Assembly (NCBI GenBank): GCA_947378425.1
Contig: CANCJV010000002.1
Coordinates: 1 to 64,000, forward strand
Origin: Synechococcaceae cyanobacterium
GTDB lineage: Bacteria > Cyanobacteriota > Cyanobacteriia > PCC-6307 > Cyanobiaceae
Reading direction: 5' to 3'
DNA length: 64,000 nucleotides
The translations under genes and the position numbers were made by a program. Shown piece by piece: positions 42,948 through 52,571 of the stretch (positions are counted from its first letter, which is position 1; each line of letters begins with the position of its first letter). The notes beneath the pieces were generated by a model, which was not told the origin of the DNA, did not search any database, and saw nothing but the letters and a program-made list of their open reading frames with translations.

Positions 42948-43954
42948 GGCGGCGCTCCTGCGAGCATGTTCATCACCAATCGGATCATCACCTCCTTGTC
43001 CTTCGCTGCCGACTCGGCCACCAGCAGCGCGAGTGCCGCGAGGCCCATATCGTTGATCACGACTTCGCCATTGCGGAATAAGCGGCCGTTGCGATTCAGG
43101 AAGTCCACGAACAGGAACGAGCCGATGCGTTTATTGCCGTCGGTAAACGGATGATTCTTGACAACAAAATAGAGGAGGTGTGCCGCTTTCGACTCGACCG
43201 TTGGGTAGGCCGGCTCACCGAAAACGCTCTGGTCGAGATTGCCGAGCAGGGCGGCCAATCCATCCTTTGGCTCAAGTCCGAACAGGTCGGTGGCCTCGCC
43301 CCTTGCGATCAGATCGGCTTTCAGCCGAGCGACAGCGGACCTCGCCTCGCTCGGGGCTAGCAGCTCACCGCCAGGGGAACCCTCGGGCTCGGTAAGCAGA
43401 CCCTCGTCATAGCTCTGGAGCAGGAGGAAGGTCTGCGTGTAACGGGCGATGACGTCGACGAGCCCGCGCCCCTGGTCCGTCGTCAGTGCCTCGCCGGCAG
43501 CGACCCTGCGTATCAGGACAAGGGCGGCCTCCAGTTCTGCGGCATTGCGCGCAAAGCGCTGTTGGCTGAGCGTGTAGCCACGCACCAGGTGCTCGCGGAG
43601 CGTGCGGGTGGCCCAAATGCGGAACTGGGTGCCCCGCTTTGAATTCACCCGGTAGCCGACCGAAAGAATGGCGTCCAGGTTGAAGAATTCGATGTCGCGG
43701 ACGACTTCCCGGTCACCCTCCGTTTGAACCGTTGCATTTTTTGCAACGGTTCCCTCTCGCTCCAACTCCCCGGATGTGAAGACGTTGCGCAGGTGCCTGG
43801 AAATGACGGACTTGTCGCGGCCGAACAGCTCAGCGATCTGGCTCAAGGAAAGCCAGACCGTCTCCTGATCGAGGCGAACGTCCACCTGAGCACTGCCGTC
43901 GGGAGCCTCATAAACGAGGATCTCGCTGCCAGTGGGCTCGGGGAAGCTCGTCAT
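42944..43954 (-). CDS. RhuM-Fic/Doc fusion protein
   Basis: 336 residues. The N-terminal RhuM-type domain ([25 protein letters not shown], then [27 protein letters not shown]) is a DNA-binding-like module; the C-terminal Fic fold has [15 protein letters not shown] (His268). The NKR in place of NGR is the Doc-like form; Doc phosphorylates EF-Tu, whereas most Fic proteins transfer AMP. Such fusions are often found inside type I RM operons. It overlaps hsdR (ATGA). Confidence 0.82.
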   Translation of the reverse strand: MTSFPEPTGSEILVYEAPDGSAQVDVRLDQETVWLSLSQIAELFGRDKSVISRHLRNVFTSGELEREGTVAKNATVQTEGDREVVRDIEFFNLDAILSVGYRVNSKRGTQFRIWATRTLREHLVRGYTLSQQRFARNAAELEAALVLIRRVAAGEALTTDQGRGLVDVIARYTQTFLLLQSYDEGLLTEPEGSPGGELLAPSEARSAVARLKADLIARGEATDLFGLEPKDGLAALLGNLDQSVFGEPAYPTVESKAAHLLYFVVKNHPFTDGNKRIGSFLFVDFLNRNGRLFRNGEVVINDMGLAALALLVAESAAKDKEVMIRLVMNMLAGAPP

Positions 43955-44017
43955 GGTGAGCCCGTCCGGTCTTGGGCCGCCCTGCGCAGCAGGAGGCGAG
44001 CCTGGTCAGCCGGCGAC

Positions 44018-44326
44018 CTAGAGCACACGGCCGTGGGTGCGATCTGCGAACTCCACGGTTCCCTGCACCTGGGCGCGGTCGTCGTCGCTCTCCTGGCTGG
44101 TCACGATCAGGTCGATCGGCCTCAGCCAGCCCCGCAGCGCATGGCGGAGGTGAATCTTCTCTTGGTAGCGATCGCCCGTCGCTGCCGATCCGTAGCCGCA
44201 ATCTTCCGCGCAGCGGTGGGCGATCAGCCGCTCGGGGGAGGCCGCGGCCATCAGCCGGGACACGGCCTCGTCGATCGGCTCGGGTGTCACCGCCCAGGGC
44301 TTGAAGGTGGCGGGATCAACGGCCAT
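44018..44326 (-). pseudogene. Degenerate nucleotidyltransferase-like gene
   Basis: 102 residues. The ends match small MNT-type nucleotidyltransferases: EAVSRLMAAASPERLI at the start and HALRGWLRPIDLIVTSQE near the end. The core that should contain GSRARG and the D-x-D metal ligands is missing; the middle reads AHRCAEDCGYGSAATGDRY, and neither other frame restores it. So it is either a remnant or a catalytically dead small protein. It sits between the GIY-YIG and RhuM-Fic genes. Confidence 0.5.
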
Positions 44327-44404
44327 CGGCCTGGCCTCAGGGCCTGTCCAGTGATCAAAGGCTAGGCGGCGTCTCAGAAGTTGGCAGAACCAGAGGGGTG
44401 CTGG

Positions 44405-45289
44405 TCATGGCTCAACCTCTGCCGAGGCTGCCGCTGCCACTCTCTCCTGGTGTTCCTTGAGGGTGACGCCCTGGGCGTCCTTCCATTCGAGCCGGCCGTT
44501 GGCACTACGGGCGAGCAGGAGGGCTGCCGCCAGAGACGGGGACTGGAACTCGAAGTCCTGGAGGAGCAGCACCTCATCGCCTTGCCGGGCGAAGACGCCT
44601 TGCTTGGTGAGCTGCTCCCGGGTTCGGATCAAGCCCTCCGGTGAGCCGGCTGTGAAGTCGCGGCGCCCCCTGGCCCCCTTCTGAACGGTGAAGCCGTTGG
44701 GTGACTCGTATCCGTTGCCTGCGGCGTCGAGCCCCTTCAGCGAGAACACGTTGCTGGGGTTGAGAGTCGGGAGGTTGGCAGGTTGCTCGAAGATCCTCAG
44801 CCCGAGCACCGGATAGCAGAGCAGCATCTCTTCCAGGAAGCCCTCCGCCTCGGCTTGGTCCATCTCCGCCAGGTTCACGGCGTGCCCCTGCACAACGTTG
44901 TCCAGCCGGCAGCGCTTGGCCTCCTGGGCCAGGCGGATGAGCCGGGCCTCCAAGTGCTGGGCGTGGGCCTTGTTGAGGTAGCCATCCTTGGAGGTGAAGG
45001 CGTAGGCCGTGGTCCAGAACTCCTTGGCCTGGTGCTGCTCCAGGCGGCGGCCCAGGGGATCGGCTTCGCCGATGTAGACGAGATCGATTCCTCCTTCCTC
45101 AGGGTCAGGCCCGGTGAGCACGTAGACCCCTGGGCGTGCGGACTCATCCCGCTGGGTGAACTCCTTGAGCTGGGAACGGGGAATCACGAAGCCAATGCCA
45201 GTCCAGCTCGTCTTCTCGACGATGCGCATCCCCTCAGGAAGCCCGGAGGGCACGAACAGGCGTAGGGAGAAGGGGCGAGAGGGAGTCAT
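44405..45289 (-). CDS. GIY-YIG nuclease-family protein with DUF4357
   Basis: 294 residues. GVYVLTGP...LVYIGEAD around residues 53-75 is the GIY-YIG strand pair, followed by an Arg-rich helix (LGRRLEQHQAKEFW) and EARLIRLA. The C-terminal SPSLAAALLLARSANGRLEWKDAQGVTLKEH is the DUF4357 domain. Proteins of this layout are common beside type I RM systems. It overlaps hsdS by 4 bases. Confidence 0.82.
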   Translation of the reverse strand: MTPSRPFSLRLFVPSGLPEGMRIVEKTSWTGIGFVIPRSQLKEFTQRDESARPGVYVLTGPDPEEGGIDLVYIGEADPLGRRLEQHQAKEFWTTAYAFTSKDGYLNKAHAQHLEARLIRLAQEAKRCRLDNVVQGHAVNLAEMDQAEAEGFLEEMLLCYPVLGLRIFEQPANLPTLNPSNVFSLKGLDAAGNGYESPNGFTVQKGARGRRDFTAGSPEGLIRTREQLTKQGVFARQGDEVLLLQDFEFQSPSLAAALLLARSANGRLEWKDAQGVTLKEHQERVAAAASAEVEP

Positions 45290-46609
45290 GCGGCCGCCTG
45301 CTCCAGGAATCGTTCGGCGTCAGGCACCCGCAGCTCACCGGAGATGAGCTTGGGGAGGAGGGTGTCGCGGAGGGTGGCAAGGTTGCGGGATTCGCGTCGA
45401 CAGACAAGCGTCCTGGCAAGCAAATCTTCTGAGATGCGACCGAACTCAGCAGCAACAGGAGTAGGGGGTAAGACGACTGCGAGGTTCAGGATTGCATCTA
45501 CTGGTGCACGTTGATGGCTCTTCGAGGTCCCAGTGACGAGGCTTTCGATCTGTTGGCGAAACAGCATTGATCGAGCGAAGCTGTAGACAAAGCTCCGATC
45601 GAATGGAGGACGTGCACGCAACACCAGGAACTCTGTCGAGCACACAGCTCTCTCTATTGGCCGTATATCAACGAGCCACACCCGTTCGATCTCAGGATTG
45701 AGCTTCGAGAGAAGGATTGCCCCTGGCGGAACGCGAGACTTAAGACTCTTGATGTTCTCCCCGTTCTCGGCCTTTGGATATTGCCCGTCGTCGAAGGCTG
45801 GAAGGCTGTAGTGATGGAACAGTGCTTCGGGTGATGAGAGTGGGTTCTCCTGGTCGCGGAGTAGTTCGACAACCTCCTTGAATCGTCCAACCTTCCACCC
45901 CCTCGGAATCTCCCCCAGCTCCGAGTCCTCGAAGGAATCCGGGAACAGATCGGCGAAGTGCAGGGGCAACCCGGGGTCCCGTCCTTCGGCCTTGGCGCAG
46001 ACGGGGTCGAAGTCCACGAACCACGACTGGAACAGTGCTCGGGCCATCGCCTCCAGCGTCTCGTTCATCCGCCGGTTCAGCTCGATCCTGTCGTCCAGCG
46101 TGCCGAGGATGTTGGCGATGGCGCGTTGTTCAGAGAGGGGCGGTCGGGAGAACTTGAACCGCCTTATCCGTTCCGGCGATGTGTGCTTGACGGTCGTTCC
46201 GGTGGCGCCGGCGAGGACTTCATGCCGATAAGGGGCACTGCACAAGAGGTAATGGAGGTATCGAGTATCGATCGACTGGCTATCCGTTACTACGACCCTG
46301 CCGAGACGCTGGTTGTGCAGGTATCTCCTGCCATCAGAACGAGCAGGGACAAAGGCAGGCAGGCCGAGTGTATCTGACTGCTTACTGAGATCAGTCATGG
46401 TCACGAGCAGATCGCCCTCGGCAAGAATGAAGCCATCGGGGACTAGCCCGTCGAAGTACTTGAACTTGTCCCCCTTGAACCCGCCGCCGATCGCGAAGTT
46501 GCCTGGCGTTAGCAAGATGTCGCCGCGTGGCTCGTCATAGATGAACTCGCCTTGGAACGCGAACCCGTGCTTCACGTCGATCAAGTCACCGAGTGAAGCG
46601 TCGAGCCAC

Positions 46610-46626
<17 letters not shown>
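45286..46626 (-). CDS. hsdS: Type I restriction-modification specificity subunit
   Basis: 446 residues with two target-recognition domains: the first starts [21 protein letters not shown] and ends in the conserved spacer helix [46 protein letters not shown]; the second starts [15 protein letters not shown] and ends [39 protein letters not shown]. It reads the bipartite DNA target. The gene is more AT-rich in the second domain, suggesting domain exchange. It overlaps hsdM by 17 bases. Confidence 0.92.
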
Positions 46627-48390
<1,764 letters not shown>

Positions 48391-48818
48391 CAACTGGATC
48401 AGACCGGCGCCAATAGGGGCAGTATGACCACCACTACAAGAATCTGGGGCGTCAGGGCTCCTGGATGATGCAGCGCGTGTTGGTAGCGGAGAGGCCCACC
48501 ACGGCGAGCAGCTTGCGGTGGGGCAGCCCCTGGTCCGCCTGTCCCTCTGCGTGGTCGGCCTGAGCCGGCTTGCAGGAGTGCTTCCGCCCGAACTTGACCC
48601 CAGCCGCCAGGGCTCGCTGCCGGCCATCCTCGGTCGCTGAGGCAGGGCTGATCGGCCTGACTCTGCCGCCAGGATGCCCACCACTAAGGATGGGGTAGGA
48701 GACCTCACAGGGTTGACTGATCGCTCGCTTGGCTTATGCTGCAACAAGAGCCCTTCTGCGATCTCAGGTATCACCCTCAGGTGCTACCTCTGGATCCGGC
48801 TCTATGACAAGGCGATCC
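48391..48818. other. Right-end region of the island
   Basis: About 430 bases between hsdM and attR. Apart from the resolvase remnant I see nothing coding; a short plus-strand frame at 48674 has no recognisable sequence. Confidence 0.4.
48452..48695 (-). pseudogene. Serine recombinase (resolvase/invertase) remnant
   Basis: Minus-strand pieces in two frames: [10 protein letters not shown] (near 48690-48660) and then, one frame over, [20 protein letters not shown], matching the end of the catalytic domain and the AAGVKFGRK hinge of serine resolvases. The C-terminus ends at the stop at 48452. No catalytic N-terminal part remains. It lies between hsdM and attR. Confidence 0.5.
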
Positions 48819-48841
48819 AATCCTGTCATCCCGATTCAACT
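48819..48841 (+). repeat. attR direct repeat
   Basis: Identical over 23 bp to the tRNA-Pro end at 31955-31977. The sequence beyond it (48842-49230) is homologous to the sequence just inside attL of the island, so this site is also the left end of a second element. Confidence 0.85.
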
Positions 48842-48956
48842 CCACCTGTGTCGCCAGCGATCTGCTAGCGGACCCGGCAACTGCTCACTCGGGACGGCCT
48901 AGCAGGTCGTTGTCTCGCCATGGCTCAGGTGCCTGTCTCAGGCGCGGATCGCGACA

Positions 48957-49230
48957 TGGTCTCGACCTATGCGCCGATCTGGGCTGGCTCACGCAGGAGT
49001 GGCGTCAGTCGATCTCCCCTTTCGCTTTGAGCGGACCCACATCACCCGTGCACCATCCCCGGAGCTGATGGCCAGCCCATCCGCAAGGGGGCAAGGCCTC
49101 TCAGCACCTCCGAGCGGCAACTGGCCCCGGCTGCCGGTCAGCGGTTGGTGCGCACGTGGCCGAACGCTGGCGATAACGGTCAGCCCTGCAGTGTGCTGTC
49201 CTGGGCCGGCAAAGCCGGGTTCTGCTCGAC
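48957..49230 (+). pseudogene. Integrase remnant
   Basis: From ATG 48957 the DNA follows the island integrase start (ATGGTCTCGACC..., then ADLGWLTQEWRQSISP in place of TELGWLTHELRQSVSP) and matches on to GGTCAGCCCTGC, corresponding to about residue 105, with several frameshifts. No catalytic domain remains. Confidence 0.7.
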
Positions 49231-49511
49231 TCCCCGGGGCCGTTCACTGCCGGACGGGAGCCGTTGCCCACGTCGCCCAGTGGGGAGGAGTCGAGGCTGA
49301 CACCCTGGAGTCCCTGGGCAAGGACATCGAAGCCGAGCGAGCCCGCACCACCCGGCTCCGCGGACGGACCGCGTCCATCGCCATCGCATCGACGCGCGGA
49401 TTCCTCGGCTACGTCGGTGACCCTGAGATCGACTCCCTGGTCGGGGCCCTCAGCAGGGCCTATGGGGCCGAGTTGGCCGCCGTGATCTTGTCCGCGGTGG
49501 CATATCGGTAA
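49228..49511 (+). pseudogene. Replication-protein (primase-region) remnant
   Basis: The open frame reads SARLPGAVHCRTGAVAHVAQWGGVEAD and RGFLGYVGDPEIDSLVGALSRAYGAELAAVIL, clearly homologous to PARLPGAVHAKTGAVAEVAIWGG and AGFLGYVGNAEID...LVGALSRAYGAEIAATVL of the island replication protein. An internal stretch of about 24 codons present in the intact gene is missing, and the match stops near 49500. Confidence 0.75.
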
Positions 49512-49745
49512 GCGAGGGGAGGCCGGTTTGGAGGGGCCCCCGGCCGCCTTCGCCGACCCCCCCTGCCGATGCATTCGGTCGCCATGTCGGTTCTGGCCTC
49601 TGCAGGGCGCCGCAGCGCGATGCTCTCGGATGCGCTGGATACCCAGGTGGACCAGATCGGGCAGAACCTGACCCTGGAGCCAATCGCTGCTGATGGCCGC
49701 CTGGTCGACCGAAGGGCCACATCTTTCCTGGCCCCCTGTACCGCA
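49512..49745. other. Junction region after the relic element
   Basis: No gene recognised. It joins the relic element to the chromosomal minus-strand genes and should contain the true right end, which I could not identify. Confidence 0.35.
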
Positions 49746-49910
49746 TCAGCCGAACACAGCAAGAAGAGGCCTGCACCTGGCGCTGGCCCAGGGGATTCCG
49801 ATCAACAGGTCGATGACCACGCCGCTGAGGCCGATGTTGCGGCCGAGCCGGCCGCCCTGCTGGCGGCTCTGGATCGCCTCGGGTACAGGGGGGTGGGGCA
49901 GCGCGCTCAT
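49746..49910 (-). CDS. Short protein coupled to the glycosyltransferase, probably truncated
   Basis: 54 codons from an ATG that overlaps the glycosyltransferase stop (ATGA). It reads MSALPHPPVPEAIQSRQQGG, then RLGRNIGLSGVVIDLLIGIPWA and ends LLAVFG. The hydrophobic end stops abruptly near the relic element, as if a longer membrane protein had been cut. Family not recognised. Confidence 0.4.
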   Translation of the reverse strand: MSALPHPPVPEAIQSRQQGGRLGRNIGLSGVVIDLLIGIPWASARCRPLLAVFG

Positions 49911-50707
49911 GGTGTCGGTTCAGGATCCGGGGTCTCGCTCCACTGCGCCAACCAGAGGCGCCGCCAGCTGCCGCGGTAATCCCCGCGGATCCGGCGCTGG
50001 CTGAAGTACCACAGCCGGTTGAGGGCGAAGCTGGCGCGGTTCTGTTCCTCGAGCCAAGGGTCGCTGCCAATCGTGGCGCTGTGGGTTGCATTGAGGGCGG
50101 CCATGGCGCTGTGGGCCTCGCCGCCCGGGAGCCACTCCACGTCTGGTGTGGCGCGGAGCCGGTCGCGATAGTCGAGGTCTTCGCCGTAGGCCGGGTGGAA
50201 GCCCGGGTCGAACAGGCCGATGCGGTCCCAGCAGAGGGCTGTGAGCAGGAAGGCCGAGAAGCCGTTGGGTTCCGGCAGCAAGGTCAGGAACTGGGGGTGG
50301 GCCGTATCGATGCGGCGGAGGGCAGCTGCGATCACCCCTGGTGCGAAGCGCACATCGTTGTTCGCCAGCAGTGCCACGGTGGCTTCGGGAAAGCTGGAGA
50401 GGATGAGGTTCCAGCTGGCGGCCACACCGAGGTTGCGAAAGGGCCGGGCGATGCGGATGGTGTCGATCAGGGGATGCCCCAGCTGTCGCAGGGCTTCCAG
50501 CTGGCTGGCCACCGTTGCGCCAGGGCCGATGTCGGCGGCGCTGCTGTTATCCACGCTGGCCAGGGTGCCCACCGGGTGATCGAGACTGTCCAGCAGATCC
50601 AACAACAGGTCAGCCCGATTGAGAATCGGGATGCCAAGTAGGGGCAGGGCGCTGCTGGCCGGGGGTGGCCGGCTGCACCTGTTCGAGGAGTTGCCACAGG
50701 CGTTCAA
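49907..50707 (-). CDS. Glycosyltransferase family 2-like protein
   Basis: The frame begins at a TTG (50707), but the recognisable part starts LPLLGIPILNRADLLLDLLDSLD, the first strand of a GT-A fold, with VDNSS, NLGVAASWNLIL, LLANNDVRFAPG (the DxD-like site) and FHPAYGEDLDYRDRLRA (the acceptor/catalytic acid region). It lacks a sensible own start; the upstream frame 50610-50912 probably supplies its N-terminus through a frameshift. Likely transfers a sugar in surface polysaccharide synthesis. Confidence 0.68.
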   Translation of the reverse strand: MNACGNSSNRCSRPPPASSALPLLGIPILNRADLLLDLLDSLDHPVGTLASVDNSSAADIGPGATVASQLEALRQLGHPLIDTIRIARPFRNLGVAASWNLILSSFPEATVALLANNDVRFAPGVIAAALRRIDTAHPQFLTLLPEPNGFSAFLLTALCWDRIGLFDPGFHPAYGEDLDYRDRLRATPDVEWLPGGEAHSAMAALNATHSATIGSDPWLEEQNRASFALNRLWYFSQRRIRGDYRGSWRRLWLAQWSETPDPEPTP

Positions 50708-50912
50708 TCAGGTAGTGATCGCTGGTGCGTTCCACTACATCCGCCAGGCAACTCCAGAGCTTTGGTTGGCGCAGTTCTGCCCGCTCGGGGTGGGCCGACA
50801 GGGAGGAGGCCCAGTCATGCAGCCAGTTAAAGACATAACCTCGGGCCGCCTGCAGGTCTGCCGATGCGAGGGCCTGTTGAACCTGAGCCTGGCGATGCTC
50901 TGATTCGTCCAC
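50610..50912 (-). CDS. Helical N-terminal domain, probably part of the glycosyltransferase
   Basis: 100 residues from ATG 50912 (MDESEHRQAQVQQALASADLQAARGYVFNWLHDW), all helical, ending LIERLWQLLEQVQPATP before running into non-conserved sequence. It overlaps the start of the glycosyltransferase frame by about 98 bases in a different register. The run CCCCC at about 50661-50665 (minus strand CCACCCCCGGCC) is a plausible site for an indel joining the two. Confidence 0.5.
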   Translation of the reverse strand: MDESEHRQAQVQQALASADLQAARGYVFNWLHDWASSLSAHPERAELRQPKLWSCLADVVERTSDHYLIERLWQLLEQVQPATPGQQRPAPTWHPDSQSG

Positions 50913-51172
50913 TGCCTGATAACGCTGCGGTATGCCGACTTTGGCATGGGGTGCCGATGATCCGATCCGGAGATGTAGCGGTGCTCTGCTGATCGATCAG
51001 GCGTTGAGAGGGATTCTGGATGGGAATCCGGTCTTTGGTATTGAAGCAAGCACCAATGGTCGCAAGACCTTGATGGACGCTGCATCCTTTCCCCACCAGC
51101 AGGACTCCGGCGGTTGGGGTACAGCGATCGTGATGGCGCGTCAGTCAGCGAGTGCGGAAATGCCTGAAGGGA

Positions 51173-51775
51173 TCAGAAGGTCAGCCTTGTGGTGCCGTTG
51201 ACCCACCTGTTGGTGGCGCTGCTGTAGGTGAACTGGGTGCTGCCGATGACGAGAAGATCGCCATTGCTCGCACCAGTGATCTTGACACCGGAGAGGTCGG
51301 CAACACTGGCTCCAGATTTATTGAAGGTGATTCTGTCGATGGCGGCGTCAGAGCCGCCGAGGTTGATGGCGACGCTGGTCTTGGCTGTGCCACCAAAACA
51401 CGAGAACGTCGGCGCCTGTGCTAGCGTTGAACGTGGAATTGGTGACATTGCCAGCGACTCTGATGGTGTCGTTGCCGGCAGCTGTGTCGATCTTGGTATT
51501 AGTGGCGGTGCCACCAGTAGTGACGGTGTCGTTAGCGGCACCCGTCTGAATATTGACGCCGCAGCTCAGGACGTTGCCCTGAATCGCAATGTTGTCGACA
51601 CCATTTCCGGATAGAATGGAGAGGTTGCTTACGCCGCCTTTCGCTTGAAGGGTGTTAGTGCCGTCTCCAAGACTGAAGGCGGAGTTGCTGGCAATGGCTG
51701 TATTGTTGTTGGTTGTTGTACTCGTCTTGCTCGCTACTGCAAGAATATCGTCTTTGCCGGAGAAGCTGAGGATAC
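51173..51775 (-). pseudogene. Calcium-binding-repeat-like surface protein fragment, frameshifted
   Basis: Two overlapping frames form one protein: SFSGKDDILAVASKTS, NLSILSGNGVDNIAIQGN, NIQTGAANDTVTTGG, KIDTAAGNDTIRVAGN, NSTFNASTGADVLVF, then, one frame over near 51390, GGTAKTSVAINLGGSDAAIDRITF and ending WVNGTTRLTF. The repeating GxGxDxI/V pattern is like RTX or related surface proteins, without the strict GGxGxDxUx nonapeptide. It lacks an N-terminus and a start. Confidence 0.6.
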
Positions 51776-51895
51776 AGCACCTCATTGGCGGCCAGCTGTT
51801 CCCAGTAGTGAATGGCCTGCTGGTGATGGGTGTGGTCGGGGCAGGCCAACGCCAGCCAGACATTCAGATCCGGCAGGTCGGCGGGTGATGGTCAT
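51775..51895 (-). pseudogene. VapC-like PIN toxin, N-terminal fragment
   Basis: The frame reads ADLPDLNVWLALACPDHTHHQ and on to WEQLAANEVL, the start of a PIN ribonuclease with its first acidic residue. It is out of frame with the ATG at 51895 that overlaps the antitoxin stop, and it ends where the calcium-binding-repeat sequence begins, so most of the toxin is gone. Confidence 0.55.
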
Positions 51896-52144
51896 GCGTT
51901 GAGCAGCTCGAACACGCTGGCGTTACTGAGCTGGTGGCCCTCGATGGCGAGCAACCCGTCCAACTGCGGCGGCACGGCCGCGGAGCGTTTGAGCTCGGTC
52001 CGGGCGGGTACGTCGCTGAGCCCTTGCTCCACGTCGCTGCGCAGCAGCTGCTTGAGGGTGTCCCTTTCGCTGGCCGCCCTGGTCTTCAGCCGTGCGAACA
52101 GCGGATCAGGCAGCTCCAGGGTGGTGCGCTTGCTCCACGGCCAT
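51892..52144 (-). pseudogene. VapB-like ribbon-helix-helix antitoxin, probably frameshifted at its start
   Basis: The frame KRTTLELPDPLFARLKTRAASERDTLKQLLRSDVEQGL has the Arc/CopG fold, with a C-terminal tail ending FELLNA at the stop 51892. An ATG at 52142-52144 would give MAVEKRTTLEL if one base near 52132 were removed; as it stands the start is out of frame, although the open frame continues left to 52221. Confidence 0.55.
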
Positions 52145-52571
52145 CGATGTGCGGATTGTTGTGCGCATCTTTTGGGGACGGGGCCCTTCGTTGATGGGGC
52201 TTGCACCTCGGGTGCTGGCAAGCTTCACCACCACCAGATCGGCGCAGAGGGGCGCTAAGTCACACGGCTACTCGGGGCTGAGCTGTTCGATGTCAACTAC
52301 GTCAAGGCGGCCGCGTATCTAATCGTTGCCGAACAGTATCCCCTCTCTGAGCAATCCAGCAGCGGGGAGCCGCAGGGCTTTTGTGCCGGGGTGCGGGACT
52401 CCGCCGTGGTGATCGGCTTCACCTGGGCCATTTGCTCCAGCAACCCCGCCGACGAAATCTCACTGGTGGTGCCGGCGATCAGCCTCGTTGAGGTGTTCCA
52501 GTGGGTCCTGCGCGAACACCGGAAGGCTCAGGGCGACGGTCAGGGCTCACGAGGCCCGTCATGCCCGCAGC
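52145..52571 (+). other. Remnant region upstream of the VapB-like gene
   Basis: A plus-strand frame from about 52256 reads GAELFDVNYVKAAAYLIVAEQYP and, after 52391, AVVIGFTWAI...ISLVVPAISLVEVFQWVLREH. The start and end pieces recall a PIN-domain protein, but there is no start codon and the function cannot be assigned. The rest is featureless. Confidence 0.3.

Larger units (their letters stand above)
48842..49511 (+). mobile_element. Decayed tandem copy of a related integrative element
   Basis: Starting at the attR repeat, the sequence parallels the left end of the island: a CTAGCGG-containing leader, CTCAGG repeats, CGACATGGTCTCGACC, then integrase coding sequence with frameshifts to about 49230. 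There it joins directly to sequence homologous to the replication gene (matching from about 36224 on), losing the equivalent of about 3.8 kb. It ends near 49511. No second right-end repeat is visible. Confidence 0.75.

Noticed and set aside
50932-51201. Plus-strand frame of 89 residues.
   Set aside because: No recognisable sequence, overlaps another chance frame, and the neighbouring genes are all on the minus strand.
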